Part shown: piece after piece, positions 9,832 to 16,940 of the stretch | Position numbering within the stretch: position 1 is the stretch's first letter | Layout: every line of letters starts with the position of its first letter | From: Haloechinothrix_A salitolerans | Lineage (GTDB): Bacteria > Actinomycetota > Actinomycetes > Mycobacteriales > Pseudonocardiaceae | Assembly (NCBI RefSeq): GCF_039544105.1 | Contig: NZ_BAABLA010000007.1 | Length of the DNA: 64,000 nt | Direction: 5' to 3' (one strand) | Made by a program: the position numbers and the translations under genes | The notes under the pieces: generated by a model | Told to the model about the DNA's origin: nothing | The model's database searches: none | What the model saw: the letters and a program-made list of their open reading frames with translations, nothing else

Positions 9832-10438
9832 GCACCGATGCCCTCTGGACCAGTCTGGACTACGTCGTCATCGACGTCGAAGGCAACGGGGGCTCGACCC
9901 CCTGCGCTGGTCGAACTCGCCGTCGTGCCCATTCAGCGGCGGCCAGATCGGCCAACCCCGCTCCTGGCTCGTGCGGCCACCTTCGCCGATCACCTGGCAG
10001 GCCCGCAAAGTGCACGGCATCTCCACCGCCGACGTCGCCGACCAACCCACGTTCGGCGAGATCGCCGACGCGGTGAGCGCCGCGCTCGGCGACGCCATCC
10101 CGGTCGGGCACAACGTACGCATCGACCTCGACGTGCTCACCCGAACACTCCCCAACTGGACACCCACCGAGGCGTTCGACACCCTCCGGCTAGCGCGCAA
10201 GACCTGGACCCTGCCGTCCTACCGGCTCGGCGCACTGGTCGAGCACCGCAACCTCGCGGAGAACCTGCCGTCCGGGTTGCAGCCGCACCGGGCCACCTAC
10301 GACGCGCTCGTGACCGCGCGGCTGTTCATCGCCCTGGCCACCGAACCGTCGCCGCTGACCGTGGCCGCGCTACGCGACACCGGCGGAATCACCCTGGCTC
10401 CCGCCGAGCCCGAGGCCGAGCTGCGGCTGTTCGACTGA
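9828..10438 (+). pseudogene. DnaQ-like 3'-5' exonuclease, frameshifted
   Basis: Three reading frames must be joined, with shifts near 9890 and 9940. The joined protein of about 200 residues is a DEDDh-type exonuclease: VIDVEGNG (DxE, motif I), GHNVRIDLDVL (motif II) and PHRATYDALVTARLF (motif III, H-x4-D). The gene starts ATGA-overlapped with the radical-SAM-like gene and ends TGATG-overlapped with the kinase remnant, so all were one operon. Such exonucleases remove 3' nucleotides or degrade small oligonucleotides. The lesions hit the region right after motif I. Confidence 0.7.
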
Positions 10439-10990
10439 TGACCACTCCGAGCGAGCAGCGTGGCCTCTTCATCGCGATCGACGGTCCCAGCGGCGTCGGC
10501 AAGAGCACCCTCGCCCGCGCACTCACCGACACCGCATCGGGAATCGTCCTGGCCTGCCTCTATGCCGCCGACCGTCACCAGCATCTCGATGAGGAGATCA
10601 CACGCGGCTCGCCGCAGGCCACACGGTCGTCTCCGACCGCTACCTCGCATCCGGCCTGGTCATGCAGCGCCTCGACGGCATCGCGCTCGCCTACCTGCAG
10701 GCAGTCAACGCTCAGGCGGAGCTCCCCGACATCTCGTTCATCCTCAGCGCCGATCCCGCCACCGTTTGCGCCCGACTGACACAACGCGGCGCCCACAACC
10801 GCTATCAACACCGGCCTGGCTCGATCGCCGAGGAACTGCGCTGCTACGACGAGTCCCGACCCACCTCGAACAGCTGGGCGGGACCGTCGTGCGCATCGAC
10901 ACAACCCACCTCGCCTCGGAACGCGTCGCCGCGGCCGCACTCAATCACATCGTCGAACGTGTTCCGAACCGCGCTCTGGAGACACTATGA
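10438..10990 (+). pseudogene. Thymidylate-kinase-like P-loop protein, frameshifted
   Basis: The N-terminus has a clear P-loop (AIDGPSGVGKSTLARAL). The frame changes near 10610 and again near 10855. Joined, the protein continues with VVSDRYLASGLVMQRLDG (the DR-Y motif of dTMP kinases) and ends RALETL. The gene starts in the stop codon of the exonuclease remnant and its stop overlaps the next ATG. It probably phosphorylated a nucleotide; the exact substrate cannot be told. Confidence 0.65.
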
Positions 10991-11076
10991 CCCGTACCGA
11001 CCTATCCGCCGCGCGCAGCGGCACCTTCCGCATCGGTGGCGACAAGCCCGTGCACCGCATCGGCTACCGTCTTGCG
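10987..11076 (+). pseudogene. Aldo/keto reductase, N-terminal stub
   Basis: The ATG overlaps the kinase stop. The first 28 residues (ending IGGDKPVHRIGYR) match the typical start of aldo/keto reductases, in which a GG-dlpVhRLGyG segment opens the barrel. After about 11072 the similarity ends and the sequence runs into the 44-bp element-end-like sequence and a contig join at 11172. The gene was therefore cut by an insertion or at the contig end. No catalytic tetrad is present. Confidence 0.6.
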
Positions 11077-11120
11077 TCTGAGTTAGATGACCATTTGATC
11101 TTTGAAATACCCAGCCACGA
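11077..11120 (+). repeat. 44-bp element-end-like sequence, copy 1
   Basis: This sequence starts GTCTGAGTTA and ends TTGAAATACCCAGCCACG. It matches 19877-19920 in the same orientation and at the same length; the two arms are conserved and the middle about 20 bp differs. It begins where the aldo/keto reductase similarity stops. Conserved arms around a variable centre fit the end or att-like site of a recombinase element. Each copy lies about 52 bp before a single N, which suggests a multi-copy sequence that broke the assembly. Confidence 0.6.
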
Positions 11121-11171
11121 AGCGGTGTGTCTGACCGTTCCGGAGGCTGATGATGACGTCCAATACGCCCA

Positions 11172-11172
11172 N
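11172..11172. other. Single N: contig join
   Basis: One ambiguous base interrupts otherwise complete sequence. Reading frames on both sides do not continue into a sensible protein: an unrelated tail lies to the left and a recombinase tail to the right. It is best read as a join between contigs with unknown gap content. Confidence 0.7.
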
Positions 11173-11292
11173 GTCCAGTCCGAGCATGTCGAGCACGCGT
11201 GGGCGCTGGCTAATCAGCGGGTGGCCGCGCGTCTGGGAACCGAAGAGGAGGGAGAATCCGATGCGGTGGAACCTGCGGATGAAGGCCGCTGA
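11173..11292 (+). CDS. Tyrosine recombinase, extreme C-terminal tail (partial)
   Basis: Open from the N at 11172 to TGA 11290. The reading (HVEHAWALANQRVAARLG and an acidic tail) resembles the segment after the catalytic tyrosine of integrases. Its position directly before the HTH gene is that of the recombinase in the first three-gene unit (1-474). It overlaps the HTH start by 32 bp. With only 40 residues, the call depends mainly on context. Confidence 0.4.
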   Translation, partial: VQSEHVEHAWALANQRVAARLGTEEEGESDAVEPADEGR

Positions 11293-11572
11293 GGCGGGGA
11301 TCTGGAAATCCACGGAGATGCGCCGCCGCCTCGCCGAGGCGGGCCTGGAGATCAGTGCTGGCAAGATGTCGAACTTGTGGATCGGCAACCCGGCCACGAT
11401 CCGGCTGGACGATCTCGACGTGATCTGCGCGGTCTTGGACTGCGAGCCGACCGAGTTGCTGATCCGCGAGCCGGACAAAGTCGCGGCGCGTCGGCCCCGG
11501 ACAGCGGCGACGGGCACGGTCGCGCCGATCACGCCACGGTTGGGGCGCCATAGATCGGTGCCACCGGCATGA
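11261..11572 (+). CDS. Small XRE/Cro-type helix-turn-helix protein (second unit)
   Basis: A strong Shine-Dalgarno (AGGAGGGAG) lies 7 bases before ATG 11261, giving 103 residues. Residues about 1-68 form a Cro-type HTH (RRRLAEAGLEISAGKMSNLW, ending VICAVLDCEPTELLI), the same design as the protein at 475-807. A basic tail follows. The TGA overlaps the ATG of the zinc-ribbon gene (ATGA), so translation is likely coupled. It probably regulates or assists the adjoining recombinase; inference from repeated gene order. Confidence 0.75.
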   Translation: MRWNLRMKAAEAGIWKSTEMRRRLAEAGLEISAGKMSNLWIGNPATIRLDDLDVICAVLDCEPTELLIREPDKVAARRPRTAATGTVAPITPRLGRHRSVPPA

Positions 11573-13347
11573 CCGGCCGTCCGCGTCTGTGCCAGGTGTG
11601 CGGTGTGCGGCCGCCGGCGATGCGGGAGATCCCGTGCTGTTTCGAGTGCTGGCCCGGTGGCCCGGTCACACCGCCCCCATGCCGCACATGCGGATCCACA
11701 AAGGACTACTACACGTCCGGGCTGTGCGCGCGATGCCATAGCCACGCCCCAGGCGAGAAGTCGCCGCGGTGGCAATCGCCCGGCCTGCTCGCGACGCACA
11801 CGGTCGTCGTCGACGCGTGCCGCGACTGCGACGCGTGGGGCGTGACCCGCACCTATGGCTGGCTGTGCGTGGGCTGTCGCAGCTGGCGCGAACGCAACCC
11901 CCGAACCGCCATCTGCGCCAGTTGTGACCGCGAAACCCACGTGGCCGCCAACGGCTCGTGCCGGATGTGCCACAAGAACCGCAGCCTCCACGCCCGCGCC
12001 ATCGGGCAGCCACGGCCGAGCAAGATCAGTCTGATCGAGGCGAACCGGTTCGGGCAGCAACTGTTCTTCGCCGGCATGTGGCACCGGGAAGGCCAAGGCA
12101 AGATCCCGTACGTGAAGAAGACCGTCCCGCCGGACATGTCGTTGCTGCGCCCGGTGGTCTACGAGCAGCTGGTGCTGCTGGAGTTGCCGCGAGATCTGAA
12201 AGCGGGACTGCGTAACGGTTTTCCCCCTCCGCCGGACGCTGCCAGAGAAGCGGCCTGGCACCAATTCGTGCGGGATCACGCTGCCGCGCACGGCTGGGGC
12301 AAGAACGTCACCGAGCGCGCCCAGCGGGCGATCCGGATGCTGCTGGGCACTCAAGACACTCCCGGTGCGGCGATCCGTGCCAGCGATGTGCTGCCGCTGT
12401 CGCTGATCCGGCATCCCGTGCGGCCGGTCCTCGACGTGCTGGCCGCCGCGGGAATGCTTGCCGACGACCGGATCCCGCCCGCCGTGCGCGTGTTTCACAC
12501 GCAGATCGCCGGGCTGCCCGACGACATGCGTCACGAACTCGGCGTGTGGTTCGACATCGCCCGCAACGGCAGCCCCAGCCCGCCTCGGTTCCTTCCCCGC
12601 GCCGACAGCACAGTGCGTTCGCAGCTTGGTTTCGCACTGCCCATCATCCGGTCGTGGGCGCGCACGCACACCTCGCTGCGCGAGATCGGCCGCGACGACG
12701 TCCTCGCGGCTTTGCCGCCCAGCGGCAGCCCACGCAGTTGCGCGTTGCAAGGGCTGCGATCGATCTTCCGGATACTCAAGGCCCGCAAACTCACCTTCAT
12801 CAACCCGACCGCGCGCATCAGCGTCCCGACTCCGGAAAAGCAAGTACCCGCACCGATCGATCTGACCGCGCTGCGCGCCGCGCTCAACTCCGACGATCCG
12901 ACCCGCGCGGCTTTGGCGGCACTGCTGGCATTCCACGCCATCCGGTTGTGGCAACTGGTTGCTCTGGAACTCACCGACGTGCGCGACGGGAGGCTCTTTC
13001 TGCCCGACCGTGTCGTGCCGCTTGCCGAACCTGTCCGGGTCCGGATGTCGGCTTACCTCGACTACCGGCAACGGACCTGGCCCAACACCGCGAACCCGTA
13101 CCTGTTCGTCCACTACCGCAACGTCAACACCACCAGAGCCGCGACGCCGTGGTGGATTCGCCGACGGCTCGGCATGCCCGCGCAAGCGATCCGCCAGGAC
13201 CGCATCCTCGACGAAGCACACGCCACCGGCGGCGACATCCGCCAACTCTGCGACCTGTTCGGCCTGTCCATCGCCGGCGCCTACCGCTACACCAGCAGCG
13301 TCGACCATCCCGGCATCGCTGAATACGAAGAATCCACAAAGGAATGA
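11569..13347 (+). CDS. Zinc-ribbon protein with degenerate recombinase-like domain (second unit)
   Basis: This 592-residue protein is the counterpart of 811-3213. Four paired-cysteine ribbons lie at residues about 8-27, 38-56, 84-103 and 117-134. Residues about 300-580 follow a tyrosine-recombinase layout: an arginine box is present (FHAIRLWQLVALELTDV), but the H-x-x-R position reads RQDR, GH is replaced by FGLS, and a tyrosine remains in GAYRYTSS. The two proteins share architecture and place, not close sequence, and differ in ribbon number (four versus eight). It is probably a DNA-binding accessory factor of the recombinase. The gene ends 28 bp from the convergent virB4-like gene. Confidence 0.7.
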   Translation: MTGRPRLCQVCGVRPPAMREIPCCFECWPGGPVTPPPCRTCGSTKDYYTSGLCARCHSHAPGEKSPRWQSPGLLATHTVVVDACRDCDAWGVTRTYGWLCVGCRSWRERNPRTAICASCDRETHVAANGSCRMCHKNRSLHARAIGQPRPSKISLIEANRFGQQLFFAGMWHREGQGKIPYVKKTVPPDMSLLRPVVYEQLVLLELPRDLKAGLRNGFPPPPDAAREAAWHQFVRDHAAAHGWGKNVTERAQRAIRMLLGTQDTPGAAIRASDVLPLSLIRHPVRPVLDVLAAAGMLADDRIPPAVRVFHTQIAGLPDDMRHELGVWFDIARNGSPSPPRFLPRADSTVRSQLGFALPIIRSWARTHTSLREIGRDDVLAALPPSGSPRSCALQGLRSIFRILKARKLTFINPTARISVPTPEKQVPAPIDLTALRAALNSDDPTRAALAALLAFHAIRLWQLVALELTDVRDGRLFLPDRVVPLAEPVRVRMSAYLDYRQRTWPNTANPYLFVHYRNVNTTRAATPWWIRRRLGMPAQAIRQDRILDEAHATGGDIRQLCDLFGLSIAGAYRYTSSVDHPGIAEYEESTKE

Positions 13348-13375
13348 CGATTCCATAGTTCCCCAACTCCAGGAT

Positions 13376-15274
13376 TCAGCTATCCTCATCAAGCACCAGA
13401 TACCCAGAGTTCGTTTGCGATTCCGGCAAAGTTGCCAGGAACTCTGGGGAAGTGGTGATCAGCTCGTCCTCGGCGTCGGAGGCCAGGGCGTGGAAGGCCA
13501 CCCGATTCGTGCCGGAGACCAGGAGCGCTTCGCCCGGTCCCGCGGCGAGCAGATACGCGCGTTCGCCGTCGGAGAGGCGGAAGGCGTCGGCGATGGTGTC
13601 GATGGCCTGGGTGGACTGTCGCAACAGCACCTGCGTCGAGGCGTTCGACACGATCGCCTTGCCCAAGTCGCTGGAGAGGACGTCTCCGGCGTCCTGGGAG
13701 ACGAACGCCAACCCGGCCCAGTACTTGCGCGCGCTCTTGGCGAGCCGGTACAGGAACTTCGCCGCTTCGGGCTGGTGCATCAACAACCACGCCTCGTCCA
13801 CGACGACCAGGCGGCGGCGCCGGTGGTGCGGATCGAGCACCCGCCGCCACACCGCATCCAGCGCGATCAGCGTCCCGACCGACTTGAGCTCGTCGGGCAG
13901 GTCCCGCAACGAGATCGCCACCAGATGCCCGTCCGGCGAGCGCGTGGTCGGCCCGTCGAACAGGCCGGAGAACGAGCCCGACACATACGGCGTGAGCCGC
14001 GCCGCGAGATCGGTTCCGGTCGGGTCGCCGGTCTCGGTGCTGTCGTCGTCGAGAGCATCGGCGAGGCCGGACAGCAGCGGCGCGGGCCTGCCCCACGTGC
14101 GGCGGTCGCCGGTGATGCCGACCCTCGCGTAGGTGGCGGTGACCGCGCGGTCGAGCACCGCGGTCTCCTGCGGCGACAGCGGCTCGCCGAGCATGACCGC
14201 GAGCAGGGTGTGGATGAACAGCGCCCGGCGGGTCAGCGCGTCCGGGATTCGCTGCGCCCCGGGTGGAAGGTCGAAGGGGTTCAGCCGCACGTCGGGTGCG
14301 CCGAGGCGCAGGTAGGTGCCGCCGACCGCGTCGGTCAGGCGCTGGTATTCGTCTTCGGGGTCGATGACGAACACCTGCACCCCGACCTCGCCCTCCGGCG
14401 TAGGCCGGTGCGGATCCGGGTAGAGCGAGCGCAGGGCTTCGAGCTTGGTGAAGTAGGACTTGCCCGCGCCGGAGCGCGCCAGGGTGACGGAGTTGTAGTT
14501 GTCCTGGCCCCACCGGTCCCACAACACCAGCCCGTTCGAGCTGGCGTTGACGCCGTACAACCGGCCGGTGAGCGGGGCGTGCGGTGACGGGTCCGCGGCG
14601 GGCAAATCCGGGCTGGTGAAGGGGAAGCTCGCCGCGAGCGCTGGGGTGTCGAGGGTGCGGCGCATCCCGAGCAGGTCGACCCCGAGTGGCAGGGTGGAGG
14701 TCCAGCCCTGCACCGACCGCCATGCCGCGGGTTGGGCGTCCAGCAGCAGCGAGGACGCCAGCGACCGCACCTCTTCGACTTCGGCATCGAGATCCTCGCG
14801 CGTGGGGGCGTGCACCGTGAGATACAGCCCGACGCGGAACAACTTCGACTCGCCGCGCGCCAAGGCGAAGGCCATGTCGGCGGCGTCCGCGGCGGCGGCT
14901 TCGGTCTCCGGATCGTCCAGCTTGCCGTCCCGTGCTGCGGAGCGGCGCGCGGACTCCAGGCGGCCCTGCTGCTTGCGCAACCTTTTCGCCGCGGTCGCGG
15001 GGTTGAGCGGGTCGACGTGCAGCGCGACATCGAGTCGTCCTGGGTAGGACAGGAGCGGCTCGAGCCATCCGGCGCCGACTTCGGCGGGGTAGCCGGTGAT
15101 GGCGAGGGTGGCGGTGTAGCCGTCCCCGACGCGCAGCCACCGCGGCCCGACCTCGACCGCGTCCGGTCCCGCCACCGCGCCCGCCCCTGTCCCGGCCGAC
15201 CCGGACGAGGGGGCGCGGCCGAGGGCGTGGCGGGCGGCGCGGCGCAGGAGTCCGTTGGTGCTTGGTGAGTTCAT
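13376..15274 (-). CDS. VirB4-like conjugation ATPase
   Basis: The 632-residue protein has the VirB4/TraC pattern: an N-terminal domain that begins after about 45 residues, Walker A at residues about 265-273 (LARSGAGKSYFTK), an IDPEDEYQRL segment after it, Walker B at about 488-494 (RRLVVVDEAWLLM), and the sensor segment FVSQDAGDVL. VirB4 ATPases power assembly of type IV secretion channels on the inner face of the membrane. It starts 3 bp after the stop of the PrgI-like gene, so the two form an operon. Its last residues lie 28 bp from the inserted recombinase unit; they look plausible but the junction may have altered the extreme C-terminus. Confidence 0.85.
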   Translation of the reverse strand: MNSPSTNGLLRRAARHALGRAPSSGSAGTGAGAVAGPDAVEVGPRWLRVGDGYTATLAITGYPAEVGAGWLEPLLSYPGRLDVALHVDPLNPATAAKRLRKQQGRLESARRSAARDGKLDDPETEAAAADAADMAFALARGESKLFRVGLYLTVHAPTREDLDAEVEEVRSLASSLLLDAQPAAWRSVQGWTSTLPLGVDLLGMRRTLDTPALAASFPFTSPDLPAADPSPHAPLTGRLYGVNASSNGLVLWDRWGQDNYNSVTLARSGAGKSYFTKLEALRSLYPDPHRPTPEGEVGVQVFVIDPEDEYQRLTDAVGGTYLRLGAPDVRLNPFDLPPGAQRIPDALTRRALFIHTLLAVMLGEPLSPQETAVLDRAVTATYARVGITGDRRTWGRPAPLLSGLADALDDDSTETGDPTGTDLAARLTPYVSGSFSGLFDGPTTRSPDGHLVAISLRDLPDELKSVGTLIALDAVWRRVLDPHHRRRRLVVVDEAWLLMHQPEAAKFLYRLAKSARKYWAGLAFVSQDAGDVLSSDLGKAIVSNASTQVLLRQSTQAIDTIADAFRLSDGERAYLLAAGPGEALLVSGTNRVAFHALASDAEDELITTSPEFLATLPESQTNSGYLVLDEDS

Positions 15275-15277
15275 CGG

Positions 15278-16297
15278 TCAGACCTCCACGTCCTCGACCG
15301 CATCCGCGGCGGTATCGGTGTCGGCGGGGCGCAGTAGGGCGGGGTCGGCGGTGACCACGCCGGAGGCGGTGCCCGCGCGGGTGGCCTGCGGCCCGCCGTT
15401 GGGGTCGGCGGCGGCGCCGAGCACGGCGTGGGCCTGGGCACCGTCGAGTGGAGCGACCACGACTTCGCAGCCCCGCAACGCACGGGCTGCTTCCTGAGCG
15501 CGCCGCGCTACGGTTTGCGCCGCGCTGGTGTCGCGGCCGTGTCGTCCGGTGGCGGGTTGCCGGAGGACGACCGTGACGTGGCGGCGCAACAGATCCCGCG
15601 ACTGCGAGAGTTCGCGCAGGAACTCCACGTGCCCCAGGCAGGCTTGCTCCAGCGCGGGGTGGGGAAGTCCGCCTGCCTCGTCGGCGAGCACATCGAGGTA
15701 GGGCTCCAGATCGAGGCGTTGGGCGCGCACCACGATCTGCACCGGACCGGACAGCGAGTGCAGCCAGCGGGAAAAGCCGCCGATGAGGCTGTTCTGCTCC
15801 CCGGCGGTGCGCAGCCCGAAGTTCACCGTGGAGCAGGCCGCGGCATGCGCGGTGCCATGCTGCGGACCGAGGTCGATCGCGCCCTCGACCGAGATCGCCT
15901 CCGCGGGAAGCCGCAACGGCGCGGGCAGCGGCCCGGCCTTCGCCGCGACCCAGGCGGGCGCGTCGGGCACGGTATCGCCGCGCACGCTGTCGGCAGGCAC
16001 CAGCCGCTTCGGACTCCGCCGCTGCTTGAGCGCGGCCAGCAGCCACGCATCCAAGGTGAGCCCGTCCCGGCGCACGGTCACCAGAGCGAACGCGAGCCCG
16101 GCGATCGGGATCGCCACCGCGGCGAACACCACCGGCGACAGCACGGTGTGCGTGGACTGATACAGCCCCCACAACCCCAGCCCGGTGACGCCGAGGATCG
16201 CGGCCTGCCGCGCCGTCAGACCGAATACGATCTTGTCCGGCTTCTCCACATCGGCGGGCACCCGAGCCGACATCGGGACCTCGTCATCGCTGCGCAT
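15278..16297 (-). CDS. PrgI-like / SCO6880-type conjugation membrane protein
   Basis: The start chosen is ATG 16297, preceded by AAGAAAGGGGG and overlapping the upstream stop (TGATG), giving 339 residues. The N-terminus has VPADVEKPDKIVFGLTARQ, the typical PrgI opening, followed by two hydrophobic segments (residues about 30-75). The remainder is a soluble region common in actinobacterial versions that act with a VirB4 partner. It probably anchors the VirB4 ATPase in the membrane channel. The frame stays open far upstream, but codon context and the ribosome site favour this start. Confidence 0.7.
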   Translation of the reverse strand: MRSDDEVPMSARVPADVEKPDKIVFGLTARQAAILGVTGLGLWGLYQSTHTVLSPVVFAAVAIPIAGLAFALVTVRRDGLTLDAWLLAALKQRRSPKRLVPADSVRGDTVPDAPAWVAAKAGPLPAPLRLPAEAISVEGAIDLGPQHGTAHAAACSTVNFGLRTAGEQNSLIGGFSRWLHSLSGPVQIVVRAQRLDLEPYLDVLADEAGGLPHPALEQACLGHVEFLRELSQSRDLLRRHVTVVLRQPATGRHGRDTSAAQTVARRAQEAARALRGCEVVVAPLDGAQAHAVLGAAADPNGGPQATRAGTASGVVTADPALLRPADTDTAADAVEDVEV

Positions 16298-16833
16298 CAG
16301 CGACCCCCTTTCTTCGGAGTGCGTGGTTGCGGTTTCGCCGCTCCGGCGCGCGGCGCGCCCGGCTGTTGCCGTGCCGCACCGGTGCCCTTGCCGTTGCCCG
16401 CGCGTGCGCGGCGGCCTGTCGCGCTCGGGGTGGACGGCGCGGTACCGGGTGCCTGGAACGTGGGCGCGTGCACCTGCGGCGAGGAACTCCGGCGAGCCGC
16501 CGGGGCCGCGCCCGTGCTGCGGGGCATGGTCCGGTCGCGGGCCTGGCTCGCGGTCGCCGGGCGCGGCGCCCGCGACGACCGCGCCGACGGTGACGCGGAG
16601 CGGCGCCGGGAGTCCGGCGAGCCCCAGCGGGTGGACTCGATCGGCGGAGCCACGCTCGCCGCGGACGGCGTGGTCGACATCGGCGCGGGCACGTACGCCC
16701 CGGACGCCGGAGTGAACCCGCCGTCGCTGAGCGGCTGCTCGCGTTCGCGGGCGGCGGCGCGGGCGTCGCGGGCCATGCGTGCGGGCGCGGCCCAGGCGCG
16801 GGCGGCTCGCTCGCGCGCCGCCCGTGCGGCACC
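16297..16833 (-). CDS. C-terminal tail of a conjugation membrane protein (TrbL-like), truncated at contig end
   Basis: Open from the N at 16834 to a TGA that overlaps the PrgI-like start. The 178 visible residues are Ala/Pro/Arg/Ser-rich and without defined fold, like the long disordered C-termini of actinobacterial TrbL/VirB6-like proteins that precede PrgI and VirB4 genes. The membrane part lies beyond the contig break. Identification rests on gene order and composition. Confidence 0.45.
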   Translation of the reverse strand, partial: GAARAARERAARAWAAPARMARDARAAAREREQPLSDGGFTPASGAYVPAPMSTTPSAASVAPPIESTRWGSPDSRRRSASPSARSSRAPRPATASQARDRTMPRSTGAAPAARRSSSPQVHAPTFQAPGTAPSTPSATGRRARAGNGKGTGAARQQPGAPRAGAAKPQPRTPKKGGR

Positions 16834-16834
16834 N
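16834..16834. other. Single N: contig join
   Basis: A minus-strand conjugation gene stops on the left and a plus-strand recombinase operon starts in mid-gene on the right. The abrupt change supports a join of two contigs. Confidence 0.7.
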
Positions 16835-16835
16835 C

Positions 16836-16940
16836 GGGCGGGAGCTGGCCGACAAGCTCGCACGCGGCATGGAGCAGATCCACAGCTGGCGCGTGGAGAT
16901 GCTGACCAGCCTCGGCGAGCCGGAAGCCCGCGTCCGATGA
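16836..16940 (+). CDS. Tail of small gene preceding the recombinase (partial)
   Basis: Open from the contig join to TGA 16938. The residues ELADKLARGMEQIHSWRVEM and on are nearly the same as the remnant at 3238-3375. The stop overlaps the recombinase ATG (ATGA). The conserved place in both copies suggests a functional small partner gene. Its 5' part is missing. Confidence 0.5.
   Translation, partial: GRELADKLARGMEQIHSWRVEMLTSLGEPEARVR

Noticed and set aside
3372..10990. Programmed frameshifting as explanation of the broken frames
   Set aside because: The breaks occur in several unrelated genes, with no common slippery sequence, and one is a plain nonsense codon. Decay or local sequence error is simpler.
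11083..13392. Minus-strand open frame of 769 residues
   Set aside because: It is antisense to the HTH and zinc-ribbon genes, which have ribosome sites and clear motifs. It crosses the contig join and has no recognised domain.
15428..16936. Long plus-strand open frame before the large recombinase
   Set aside because: It lies antisense to the PrgI-like gene and crosses the N at 16834; its residues are Arg/Ala/Pro-rich as expected for shifted-frame GC-rich DNA. The recombinase start at 16937 is supported by the overlap with the preceding stop.
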